Source: Rhododendron vialii (taxonomy: Eukaryota; Streptophyta; Magnoliopsida; Ericales; Ericaceae). Taken from it: 64,000 bases of DNA. Position numbers and translations under genes: made by a program. The notes under the pieces were generated by a model. That model saw only the letters and a program-made list of their open reading frames with translations. It was not told where the DNA came from and did not search any database. Positions 1 through 10,146 of the stretch are shown here, piece by piece (positions within the stretch are counted from its first letter, which is position 1; the number at the start of each line of letters is the position of its first letter). The stretch spans positions 40,835,852-40,899,851 of the forward strand of contig NC_080562.1 in NCBI RefSeq assembly GCF_030253575.1, written 5' to 3'.

Positions 1-726
1 AACACAGATTTAAAAAACAAAGATTGGCATACTACGCAAGACTGACATAATACATAAGCTGAAATGAAGATGCCATTATGGCCTTGTGTACGCCAAAAAT
101 GCAAAATAGGCCACTAATTAAAACCTCCAAGCAACAAAATTACACTCAACAGTACATCATTAAGTGTAAGGACAGTGGCATCAGAGTTCATAAAAGTCAA
201 GAAAACATCAAAGCAAAATAAACAGAAGAGCTTTCACTAGTCCTTTACTGCTCATGACAATAAAAATTTAAAAAAAAACACAGACATGACCTGAATTGCA
301 TAATTCTGAACAAAAATAAAAAAGAGCCACAAAAAATATCTTCCAAAGCATCTTTTTCAATTCCAAAGTAGTTGTACAATATGTAAACGTATCACTCTAT
401 TTCTAATAAATATCTTCAATTGAGATGATTATACATTAGAAGAACTCTTACCCGATCAATTGAGAACAGGTGTGCGGCATTGGAAATAAGTTATAATCCT
501 AGAAAAATAACCTATAAAAATATTTCAGAAATTCGGGCAGGATGGGGCGGATAACAAATGGGGAATGGATTCGTGTCAGGGATATGTATGACCCTGCCTC
601 CTATCTGATCACTAAAAATTTTCAAAAAAAAATCTCCATATCCTGCCCAATCCCCCAACGGATCTCCAAACTGCCGATCCGTTCAGGACGGGAATCCGAT
701 CGAATATGGGTAGAACAGACAAAAAT
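1..726. other. AT-rich intergenic DNA, no gene recognised
   Basis: No coding pattern is convincing. The segment from about 541 to 720 is richer in GC and repeats words such as ggat and cggg, resembling another GC-rich patch near 25230-25370, so it may be a degraded repeat. The left edge may contain untranslated sequence of a gene outside the window, but nothing proves it. Confidence 0.5.
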
Positions 727-1858
727 TGCCATGTTTACTACACCAAATTTCTTCTACGCCATTTCCCTGCTTTTCTTCAAGTCATCATTACATTGTTTCG
801 AGCGATTTGAGTGTGATATGATCTTCTGGTGGTACTGTCATTTTGAGCACTTTCTTATGTGTTGTGATTCTGACGCAGCGGAATTCATGAGAAATTAGTT
901 GTGTACTAATTTAAACGAGATAGGTACTCATAGCTACAAGCAGTTCTTGAATCCACAAGAAAAAAGACAAAAGTCTGAAATATTATTGATGAAAAGTTTT
1001 AAAAGTTTTTTTAATTGGATAGGTTACAGCTTTTTTTATAAGACCTTAATCCTAGAAATCCTACTGTAAAAGAAGTCTTAAATCATGCCAAAACAAGCGG
1101 CATTAAAGAAAAGATATTTCCTAATTAAATGAAATAAAATCCTAATTCTTACTATAGACCAAGAATCATAATAAAGGTAAAAATCAAAATCAAACTGAAT
1201 ACGGAAAGTTAATAATTCTAATCTAAACGAAAATATTCTTAGTCAAAATCTTATTCTAAAACAATAAAAATAGAATACAAAAACTCTCAATTTTTGTCCT
1301 ACATCAGTCTCCTTTTTTTCAAAAGAACTCGCCATCGAGTGCTCATTTGAAACTTGCCACCTTTCCTTCCAAATAAATAGATATTTGGAATACTTCAACC
1401 TATCGCTCGTCTTCCCAAAAAATATAGAAAGTACACTCGTCAAGGTGGTTTTTTTGCACAGTTCAACTGATTAACAGTATCTACGGTACAAGAATTGAGT
1501 GAAACTTCAAACTGCTTCAACCCAAGAAAATCAACAAATTGAACGTCATGCTGAAATTTCAATTTATCTTTATGTCGATCCATCACAGAATTAATTGGTA
1601 CATCAAGTAGGAATGAAGTAGCATTGTAAAATTGTGTACCAAATTTACTGATAGGACCAATCGCACTTCTGAGTGTCTCACATGGCTCAGAATTGGGGTA
1701 GGCATCATAATGTCGAGAATTTATAGGCCCCGATTCATGACTTTCCTCTCCCTTCGGTTCTTGTACTTGGTATGATATTGCGATATTTTCGTCATCGCCT
1801 ACAATTACCTCATTGTTGCACCTCCATCTAGATCAAACTGTTGTTCGACTGTAGGGAC

Positions 1859-2242
1859 TGTGGAAACTTTATGTCCATCTCAAAATCAATTGACAATGAG
1901 TGGAGAGGTCCCAAATGTTATTAAGTGATCACTCATTCCACTCCCAAGCAATATGGGACTCTATTTCCTTAACATCCCCCCTTACATGCAGCCGCGTTTG
2001 AAGTCTGTCATGTGTGGTCACTGTTGGGACCTATCATCGTGTAACCTTTTTGCTAGTCTGTCATTGTGGGGTGTGGATTGTAAATTTTTTAAAATGGGGG
2101 GTGGAATGGGCCCCGCTCTGATACCATGTGAAAACTTTATGTCCATCTCAAAACCAATTGGCAATGAGTGGAGAGGTCTCAAATGTTATTAAGTGATCAC
2201 TCATTCCACTCCCAAGCAATGTGAGACTCTATTTCCTTAACA
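1859..2242 (-). mobile_element. TRIM element nested in the LTR element
   Basis: Two 116-bp direct repeats (1859-1974 and 2127-2242) with TG..CA ends flank only 152 bp of internal DNA. On the minus strand the primer-binding site tggtatcagagcgggg (2126-2111) directly abuts the right repeat, and a purine tract aaggggggat lies next to the left repeat. A perfect 5-bp target duplication gggac flanks it (1854-1858 and 2243-2247). The size, short LTRs, tRNA-Met primer site and lack of coding space define a terminal-repeat retrotransposon in miniature. The repeats differ at about one site in twenty, similar to the host element. Confidence 0.92.
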
Positions 2243-2247
2243 GGGAC

Positions 2248-2985
2248 CCTTAAACAATCCTTTGCGCTGCCAATTTCTTCTTCATCACCAACTTCATCTT
2301 TGTCACTGAATTCAACCCGATCTCCTTCCTCTTCGGCGACCTCATATCCATCATAATAGATGGAGCGCGATGAATCTGTGATTGAAAGATTTTTATTGGT
2401 TTTTCGATCTTCAAGGCTTAATCGACTCGAACCTAACAGTTTCAGTGATGTGTCCCTCAAGTTTTTAGTAGCCGCATCGATATAATTGGAATTATTTGGA
2501 AAAGAATAAGACAAGTCAAGATTATCTCGCGACAATCGCTTGGACTCAAGATTTCTTCGGTACTCTTCATACAACATCTGACCATGACGCAATTGAAGAA
2601 ATCTATCACTCATCAATCGTCTCATCTTTAGCCAAGCCCTCACTGGCTGTCTATACTGGTGCCTCCGGTTAGATTGCAATTGCTCCCACCATCTAGAAGC
2701 ATAGCCTTGTAATTTACAAGGCACATATCTAACTTCCTTTTCTTCCGGAATTCCCATATACTCAAGAAACTTGTCAACTTTACAAAACCAATAAATTAAA
2801 TTCTCAGGATATCTTCCGGAGATGTTTTGATTAATAGGTTGGTTGCGGACAAATCCCTCAACGTGGTTCCTATCAACTTTGTATTTAACAGATTGACCAT
2901 GGGCAAATTCCTTGGTGTGAGTTCTGTTAAATTCTTTACCACTACCAACGTCAATGGGTGTGTCTTCAACTTGGTTTGGTGCCAT
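2248..2985 (-). pseudogene. Ty3/gypsy-type gag remnant inside the LTR element
   Basis: The minus-strand translation carries the plant retrotransposon gag pattern: a YWFCKVDKFLEYMGIPEEKE segment, then LQGYASRWWEQLQ, then VRAWLKMRRLMSDRFL. These are the hallmark words of the gag domain in plant Ty3/gypsy elements. There is no downstream polymerase region, so replication would have depended on proteins supplied elsewhere. The reading frame runs on into the nested TRIM repeat at its end. It is treated as a fossil fragment. Confidence 0.8.
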
Positions 2986-4135
2986 CGAACTAGGAGAAGC
3001 GTGGCTCTGATACCACTTGACACAGCGGAATTCACAAGAGATTAGTTGTGTACTAATCTAAACGAGATAGGTACTTGTAGCTACGAGCAGTTCTTGAATC
3101 CACAAGAAGAAAGACAAAAGTCTGAAATATTATTGATGAAAAGTTTTAAAAGTTTTTTTAATTGAATAGGTTACAGCTCTTTTTATAAGACCCTAACTCT
3201 AGAAATCCTACCGTAAAAGAAATATTAAATCATGCCAAAACAAGCGGCATTAAAGAAAATATATTTCCTAATTAAATGAAATTAAATCTTAATTCTTATA
3301 GACCAAGAATCCTAATAAAGTTAAAAATCAAAATCAAATTGAATACGGAAAGTTAATAATTCTAATCTAAACGAAAATATTTCTAGTCAAAATCTTATTC
3401 TAAAACAATAAAAATAAAATACAAAAACTCTCAATTTTTGTCCTACATCAAATTCGTTGTATATAGGTTTGCTGGAGACTGTTTTGAGTAACTTGTGTCG
3501 TGCTCTTAACAACTTGACTACATATTTGCCCTGTTGGTTTTCCTTAGAAAAGATTACCTCTGAAATTTCGCGATTCTTGCAATTTATGTCAAGATATGGG
3601 TGTAATATATAGGATGAATTTGAATTTGTGTGATACTAAGTTGTACTTGTGCTCGAATTGGATGGGAGACATTGGCAGTTTTTGCTACTGGTATAAGAGG
3701 CAAAGTTTGTTGGAGAAGTGTTCTCCATATATATATGGAAGAATAGGTCGAACTGCCTCATTTCTCACTATTTGGAGTAGGGAAATGCTAAGGCATATCC
3801 CATTTTATTTGGAGCTACCTTATCTTCGTCGACTTTCTCTAGAAGAATGCATAACGTTTGTCGTAAAAAGATGTAACAAAACCTGAAAATAGGGTAAAAA
3901 AATCGTATTATGTGACATACCACTATTTTCCACAGGATGACGTAACATTTTTATACGAGCCATAAGGTTTTTTAAAATGGCTTAACGCTTACAGAATTAC
4001 AGTGTCCCGTTCATAACTAATATACTATAAATACTGACAACCTAGACAGTGCATTCAGCAGTTTTCATATTATACAATTTATTAAGCTTTGTTGATGTCA
4101 TGCAAGTGTCTCTTGGGCAATAATTTGTCCCTTTC

Positions 4136-4674
4136 AAACAAGTTGAACATGGTTTGATGCAGTGGTAGAACCAAGAATTTGAGATAGCGGGGCACCAATT
4201 TTCTTTGCAACGCCGTAATATGTGAGTTATAGTTAAACACATTCACACCAAAATAATTTTAGCATTCATAATAATGTAATAATTTAAAAGTATATATACA
4301 TTTTAATAACAAGTTACTTGGACAAATTTGCGCACCTCGACTATATGTGTTAAAACAAAATTATCACATGTTCATTATCTAATTTACTATTATTAACTCT
4401 ACAAGTATAAGTTTCGGAGACCAAAAATGTACAAATACAATGTGAGAGTTCATATTGAGTACTACACAAATGATTGAAGACGTTGGGGAGTGGGGAAAAC
4501 CTTGGTTGTGAAAGAATTTTAGTGGATTTTGAAAATAAATAAAAAAAAAAAACTTTGGAGTGCGGCGTATTAAACTGTTTTAGTGGATTTTGAAAAAAAA
4601 TTAAAAAAAATCTTTGCATCGCGGCTTGTTCCTTATAGGACATTGCTTACCATTGCACAAAACTTCATCTTATT
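4136..4674. other. AT-rich spacer, no gene recognised
   Basis: No coding or structured element is recognised. A short duplicated phrase, ttttagtggattttgaaaa, occurs at about 4516 and 4579, hinting at a local tandem duplication of roughly 63 bp. Confidence 0.45.
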
Positions 4675-4684
4675 TTATTGTACA

Positions 4685-5040
4685 GAGGAATTTTCAAGTG
4701 AGGGATCTTTCATTTTGTTAAAATGAGGGACTTTCATTTTTCGATCAAATTTTGAAAATTCGAACCGTTCAATGTGTGCAGAACGTAATTTTAAGGGTTC
4801 CCGCGAGAAATCAGCAAAAAAAATGACCGGGAAGGGCGTCATCCGAGCAGGTTTTTTTGAACCGTTCAATGAAAACTGCTCAGATGAAGCCCTTCCTGGT
4901 CATTTTTTTTGCTGATTTCTCACGGGGACCCTTAAAATCACATTCTGATCACTTTGAGCGGCTCGGATCATCGAAATTCAATCGGGAAGGGGAGTCCCAC
5001 ATTTTAATAAAATGAGGGATCCCTCACCGGAACCTAACTC
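4685..5040. mobile_element. Foldback Mutator-like MITE with 10-bp target duplication
   Basis: The 356-bp element is one large inverted repeat: the left arm (about 4693-4860) folds onto the right arm (about 4862-5030), including a matched core around gatttctcacgggg. Its ends are GAGgaattttcaagTGAGGGATC-type, with matching GAG and TGAGGGATC words in the same order at both termini. The perfect 10-bp direct repeat ttattgtaca (4675-4684 and 5041-5050) flanks it, which is the size made by Mutator-like transposases. There is no coding capacity. Confidence 0.85.
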
Positions 5041-5057
5041 TTATTGTACAAGTTAAC

Positions 5058-5058
<1 letters not shown>

Positions 5059-5100
<42 letters not shown>
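5059..5100. repeat. (TA)n microsatellite
   Basis: An uninterrupted alternating TA run of about 40 bp, followed by cacaca. It lies just right of the foldback element's target duplication. Confidence 0.9.
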
Positions 5101-5105
<5 letters not shown>

Positions 5106-5315
5106 AAATCGGAAAAAAAAAAAGGCGTGGGGCACGTGACCCCACGTGCCCTGTAATGGATCCACCCCTGGTTTGATGATATGACCTACGAAGTCGAGTT
5201 CAAAACTCGACTTCAAGCCAAGTATTATTTTCGAAACAAGTTTTTCATGCATTTTGAACGCATTTAAAATGGGAAACCTCGGAGAAATCTGTATAGATTA
5301 AGCAAAGAGTACTAC

Positions 5316-5700
5316 CATTTGCACTGAGAAACCGTACCGACGGCCACGCACGGCCGTCTCCGGCCACCGGACGGCCGATCCGAGCCGTCCAAAAATTTTA
5401 AAAAAAAAAAACGAGGGGGCCTTCGCGAGAATCAACGGCATCCGAGGTGTGTAAAGTACTTGATCCGAGCACCCTTTTTTCGTGTATATATGTATATTCG
5501 CGGGAATATACATATATACACGAAAAAATGGTGCTCGGATCAAGTACCTTACACACCTCGGATGCCGTTGATTCTCGCTAAGGCCCCCTCGTTTTTTTTT
5601 TTTTAATTTTTGGACGGCTCGGATTGGCCGTCCGGTGGCCGGAGACGGCCGCGTGTGGCCGTCGGTACGGTTTCCCTACGGAAACCGCCGGTGCAGATAT
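5316..5700. mobile_element. Near-perfect 170-bp-arm hairpin element
   Basis: Left arm 5326-5493 and right arm 5510-5678 are near-perfect inverted copies: accgtaccgacggcc pairs with ggccgtcggtacggt, and gatccgagcaccc pairs with gggtgctcggatc. The ends are GC-rich, the middle AT-rich, and the loop is only a few bases near 5500. Weak matching continues outward to about 5316 and 5700. No clear target duplication was found. The same end sequence occurs in a much shorter copy at 25858-25968, so this is a mobile family rather than a chance palindrome. There is no coding capacity. Confidence 0.8.
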
Positions 5701-6330
5701 CTTTTCCGTTAAGGAAACAAATTGCAAGTGTGGTGGGTGTTCAACTTTGAAGAAAAATGGCGAAGGCATGTTTTTATGGGTAGGATAAGTACTGCCAAGA
5801 TGAATCGGGTATTGCACAAGTAACGCGCCTTGTTTCCGGGAATCCATGCATCTCGAGGGATTCCTCGAAGATGTTGATCATGTTGATACGCGGACCTCTG
5901 TTGTAAATATTAAGCGCAATGTTCAACATTCTGTGTTGAAGGAGAAATTCCTCAGTGCCGAGCGGGCACGGATAGCTGGTGCCGAACATGAATCTCGGCT
6001 CAAATCTGTTTGGACTTGAAAGGGTGTTTTGGTAATTTTACACTTAAAAATTACCCAAATAGATCTAGGCCGTCCAAAACATGTTTGGACAGCCGAGATG
6101 CGTGTTCGGCACCAGCTGTTCCGTGCCCGCTCGGCACTGAAGAATTTCTCGTGTTGAAGACCTGAAGCTCTGCAACTGGGATGAAGTTCATATTGGGGTG
6201 CCACATAGTATAATTTTCACCAGCAAAAAACCATCGCTTTTGACGCTTGCTGGAGTTCTTCAAAATGTTCGCGGCTCAGATCCAAAGTGGGGCACGCGGA
6301 GACACGTGTCCCAACTCAAAATTAAAATAT
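5701..6330. other. Unrecognised segment hosting a MITE
   Basis: Outside the MITE (5942-6150) this sequence is less AT-rich than its surroundings and looks as if it was once genic, with short open stretches on the minus strand, but no family was recognised and no frame is continuous once the MITE is left out of account. No function is claimed. Confidence 0.3.
5942..6150. mobile_element. Mutator-like MITE with 9-bp target duplication
   Basis: The ends are GAGAAATTCctcagtgccg on the left and its near-exact inverse ending GAATTTCTC on the right; the inverted match continues through cgagcgggcacgg. The perfect 9-bp repeat gtgttgaag flanks it (5933-5941 and 6151-6159). The 209-bp element is non-coding. 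The GAGA-type terminus followed by a gccgag word resembles the ends of the elements at 24715 and 36973, suggesting one family. Confidence 0.88.
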
Positions 6331-7127
6331 TTTTAAAATATATTTTTGTATAAATTAGCAAAATCATGAGAGTGTGCTGATATATAAATATACACACTTG
6401 CATATATATCAAAAATACACATATAAAATTAATTTTATGCCTAAATTTCATTATATGGTGCATTTATATTTGTTACTTTACGAGCTGTTTGTTTATTTAG
6501 AGTTATTTTTTCTTGATTCTTTTTATTTTTAATCGTCTGGGGGAAATATTTAAAATAAAATCGTTAACAAAACTAGCTCGATCATTCTAAAACTTATCGA
6601 TATTCATTTAAAACATATTTTAAAATTTTTGTTTGAGATTTTGTGCTCATTTTTACCTAATTTAACTTAAAATATGCATTATAATTTTTTGTAATTAGTA
6701 ATGGTTGCCTTAATTTTGGACAATCTTACTTTGGTTGACTAAAAAAATAAATTTTCGCCGTTATGATTAACAAGTGCCCCCACTAGACTACATTCTTGGA
6801 TCCGTCCTGGCTCAGTTTGGCTTTCCTAGTTTTAAAAGCATGAGTTGACATGGTGAAAATTGTTTTTCCTTTGGGTCTATGTTTGTATGGCTGCAACTTT
6901 GCATGTCTTGATGTAACTAGATGAGAAGAACCTTTTTACGGAACTTTACAGAGGTGAATCACGCGAGTTCATAAGTATTTTGAATGGTTCGAATTTAAAA
7001 AAAAATCGGAGAAGAGTTCAAGTACTTTTAAAATTCGGACCATTAATTACCAAAATAGAAGACTGAAATTCGCCGTCTCCGTGAACGACTTATTTACTGC
7101 TCCTAATATCTCTCAATACAACTGCAT
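6331..7127. other. AT-rich spacer, no gene recognised
   Basis: Long runs of A and T and no supported coding stretch. A phrase at about 6771-6815 (aagtgcccccactagac) reads like a TE-derived fragment, but no boundaries can be set. Confidence 0.45.
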
Positions 7128-7160
7128 TTTCCCAAAAAGAAAGAACCAAAATCTAACCTA

Positions 7161-7396
7161 CTCCCTCCGTTCCAAAATATTTGGTATTTTTCGATATTCA
7201 CGCCGTTCTTTAAACTCTTATATCTCTCAATTTATGATATTTTTTATAATTTTGAAAACTTTGTATTATAGATCTAATCGATAACTATCAAACAAGATCC
7301 ATATTGCATATTGTTGGAGATTTATATTGAAAGATACAAACGATTGAAAACTGACACAAATATCGAAAAAGTCAAAATAATATGGGACGGAGGGAG
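7161..7396. mobile_element. Stowaway (Tc1/mariner) MITE
   Basis: The 236-bp element starts CTCCCTCCGTTCC and ends GGGACGGAGGGAG, the classic Stowaway terminal inverted repeat, with TA duplicated on both sides (7159-7160 and 7397-7398). The interior is AT-rich and non-coding. It lies directly beside the hairpin element starting at about 7410. Confidence 0.93.
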
Positions 7397-7409
7397 TACC
7401 TTTTTTCCG

Positions 7410-7817
7410 AATGCTGGGAGTGTGCTGCACAGCTATGTGCTGTGCAGCATGCTGCGCAGCCGTCGGTGCCGCCTTGCCGGCATCGGTCCGATGATCGGAG
7501 ACGTCCACTGCGTAGAGCTCGTCGAGTACTACAAGTGTTTCAAAAATCAACTCGATCAAATATCGTTAAGTGCCTCATCGGAACACATATAATTCGAAAA
7601 GAATGGATTCAGTGGTTTTGATCCGGTGTTTCGTATCCATTAGGATTCATTTTTTTCCAAGTTATATGTGTTCCGATGAGGCACTTAACGATATTTGATC
7701 GGGTTGATTTTTGGTACACTTGTAGTACTTGACGAGCTCTACGCAGTGGACGTCTCCGATCATCGGGCTGATGCCGGCAAGGCGGCACCGACGATTGCGC
7801 AGCACGCTCCCAGCATC
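7410..7817. mobile_element. 400-bp hairpin element upstream of the F-box gene
   Basis: The left arm from atgctgggagtgtgctg (7411) to about 7615 is an inverted copy of the right arm from about 7645 to cagcacgctcccagcat (7816). The pairing includes ctcatcggaacacatata with tatatgtgttccgatgag, and cactgcgtagagctcgtcga with its inverse (one mismatch). The loop is about 30 bp near 7630. The arms are GC-rich. The pair Stowaway plus hairpin is flanked by a direct repeat, cccaaaaagaaagaaccaaa (about 7132 and 7828). Confidence 0.82.
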
Positions 7818-7997
7818 CCCTTTTTTCCCAAAAAGAAAGAACCAAAATATGCGTTGTTAAAAACGCGCCAATCTTCGAAATTTCCAAACCCCCACTTTCG
7901 TCCCAGAATCCAAATCCCCTCCTTCAAAAACCCACAATCAAAATCCATTACCCCCTTTCAAGTAAGCCATCGCCACCAATCCCAAACCACCCATGCA

Positions 7998-10050
7998 ATG
8001 GATTCATCGAAACCAAAACGCCACAAACCTCCCAATAACCCTCCAATCGTCGACCAAACCCCACAAAACGATTCCAACAACGAAGGTAACAAAAACCCAA
8101 TCGTCGATAAGACCCTAGTTTCCAGCGACGATCATAACCCAGATGACAGAATCAGCAACTTACCAGACCCAATCCTCTGCCACATCCTCTCCCAACTCCC
8201 CACCAGAACCGCCGTCGCCACCACCGTCCTCTCAACCAAATGGAAACACCTCTTCGCTTCCATCCCCAATCTCTCTCTCCGCATCGACGACGCCGCCGTT
8301 CCGAACAACGACCAACCCAGTCCCAACTTCCCCAATTTCATGTCCCACTTGCTAACCGTCACTCTCCGCGACGCGGGTTTACGCGAATTCGTCCTCCACT
8401 GCAATCACGACTACGGAAATGCCCGCATTGACTCTTGGGTTTCCGCCGTGTTAGGGTTTGATGTCACCAGGCTTGCGATTTTCTTCGCTGCGGAGAACAC
8501 TGGTGTGTCAACTCCAAGTATTTTTAATAGCACTACGCTTGTGTCATTGTCATGGAGTCAGCATTTTGCTGTGAATGTCCCTGGCAAAGTTTGTTTACCG
8601 AATCTGAAGCGGTTGTTGCTAGATTTCGTTATATTTCCCGATGGGGAATCGTTTGGGAGGGTTCTTGATGGGTGCCCTGTGCTCGAAGATTTGTGTTGTT
8701 ACAGTTGCGAATTCGAGGATATTGAAATTCTTCGAATTTGCTCGGGTTCACTTAAGCTTCTTATGCTAAACAACTGCTGCCCTGAAAGCGAGTACGAGAT
8801 TGAGATTGATACACCGGAGCTTGAATTGCTCTTATACGACGATGATGTGGCCACGTACTATCCGGTGACGAATCTTAAAACTCTTGTTAAGGCTCATGTA
8901 GACATTGGACCAAGTAAAAAACTAGTGGACGAAGCAGACGTTGATGAGTTACTGCATTATGATCAAAATGTTGCAGAATTTGTTGGAGCATGCTGTAATG
9001 TTTCCTTTCTATATTTATCGGGGACTTCGGTGGCAGTGAGTTTTGCTGTCTTTTTCACTTTCCCTGTTGAAATTGATCTCACTTTTGTTACCTTGATATT
9101 ACCTTAAGCATGTTTTACTTGCGTTAGACTCTTGAAAACTTTTACGGTATTAACAGCCCCCTTCGGATGAGAAGGAATGATGAGAACTGAAAAGAATGAG
9201 AGTCTTACGTTTGTTTGCATGAATAAAAGAGTGGTGAAATGGTGAGCAATGCAAAGAAACAGTGAATTTTTATTGGTCCAATTCGTATCTCTTTAGAATG
9301 GAGAGATTTGGTGAGAAAATAAATCTTTTCTTCTCTCAAACTTTCTCGCAATACAAAGGGGTTGTGCGGTAATAGAACAGGGGTTTGTGATCACTCTCTT
9401 TCTCCATACAGGCTATTCGTTGTTCCTCCAGTCCAATGCCTACTTTTCACAATTTGACGGAATTAGAGCTAGGTGGTCTCAACAGTTTTGGGTGGCAATT
9501 GCTGCCACACTTGCTTGAACGTGCACCTAATCTTGAAGTCCTTACCTTTACACGGGTACTTGTAAAGTTTAGTCAACGTTTTATCACATTCATAGTTTTC
9601 GCTACACTATTGATGGATGATTTCTTTTGGTTCTAGGGGCTATCCGAGGATACAGGGTGCTTTACAAGATTTCAGAGTGGTCTGGCAAATAATGTGCCTG
9701 CATGCTTATCGCTGCACCTTCGTAGTATCTACTTTGGGGGATTTAATGGGGAGCAAGATGGAATGGAACTCGTATGTTATTTCTTAACCTATGCTCAAGT
9801 TTTGACAAAGATGGAATTCAGCTTTTGTTCTTCTATGCCTTTGGAGAAGCAGTTATCCACCTGGACGAAATTACTATTGTTGCAAAGTTACTCGAAGAAC
9901 TGTAAGATGGATTTCCCACATGAAGTCAAAGATGACATTGTCAACTTTTGTGACATGGATGGAAGCCAGAAACTCACCCTGGAGTACATCCGGGAACATG
10001 AAATGGAGATCAGAAGAATTCTTGATGTGGTTCGCCGCAGTTCTATATGA
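7998..10050 (+). CDS. F-box/LRR protein with FBD-like C-terminus (3 exons)
   Basis: Exons are 7998-9035, 9412-9555 and 9637-10050; all junctions are GT..AG and each closes in phase 0, giving 531 residues. The ATG at 7998 (MDSSKPKRHK) is chosen because the F-box follows it at residues 50-90 (DDRISNLPDPILCHILSQLP, then LSTKWKHLF). Leucine-rich repeats fill the middle, and the end (MPTFHNLTELELGG, then LLPHLLERAPNLEVL and CSSMPLEKQL) is the FBD-associated region. Family members are substrate receptors of SCF ubiquitin ligases; the target is unknown. A frame upstream of the ATG is open into the hairpin but lacks an ATG. Paralogous fragments occur at 59170-59872, and its 3' flank is duplicated at 727-4135. 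Confidence 0.88.
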
Positions 10051-10146
10051 AGTACATGCTATGTTGTCCTTTATGTCAGGGATTAATACATATTTCATGT
10101 TTCTTTTCGTCGCTTTTGTTAATTTCATGTTGACACTAAATTTTGC

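Larger units (their letters stand above)
871..3450 (-). mobile_element. Non-autonomous LTR retrotransposon with gag only (TR-GAG-like)
   Basis: Two direct repeats of about 435 bp (871-1306 and 3018-3450) begin TGA and end TCA and bound an internal region read on the minus strand. A primer-binding site complementary to initiator tRNA-Met (tggtatcagagcc on the minus strand, 3003-3015) lies two bases inside the right repeat. A purine-rich tract lies just inside the left repeat (about 1307-1325). The internal region has a gag-like stretch (about 2248-2985 minus) and no protease, reverse transcriptase or integrase. The 5-base flanks gattc (866-870) and aattc (3451-3455) look like a target duplication with one difference. 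The LTRs differ at roughly one position in twenty by eye, suggesting a few million years. It is a fossil and carries a nested TRIM. Confidence 0.85.
727..4135 (+). repeat. Second copy of the F-box 3' flank, split by an LTR element
   Basis: The stretches 727-870 and 3451 to about 4135 align in order with 10147 to about 11135, the DNA just downstream of the F-box gene ending at 10050. Shared landmarks include the ccctgcttttcttcaagtca word (about 769 and 10181), a block around ttttgctactggtataagag (3678 and 10511) and the catgcaagtgtctcttg word (4098 and 11090). The F-box coding exons themselves are not seen upstream of 727. The copy therefore represents a duplicated 3' flank or the remains of a duplicated gene. 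The LTR element at 871-3450 interrupts it. Confidence 0.75.

Noticed and set aside
3596-3886. 96-codon open frame
   Set aside because: Lies in the duplicated F-box 3' flank; the matching stretch in the other copy (from about 10430) does not keep the frame.
5298-5847. Minus-strand open frames of 80-90 codons
   Set aside because: They lie in the arms of the long hairpin and mirror each other, as expected for a palindrome.
5942-6204. Minus-strand coding frame across the MITE
   Set aside because: The frame uses MITE arms, and the flanking sequence does not continue it.
7695-7997. N-terminal extension of the first F-box protein
   Set aside because: The frame is open but has no ATG and runs into the hairpin element; the ATG at 7998 is sufficient.
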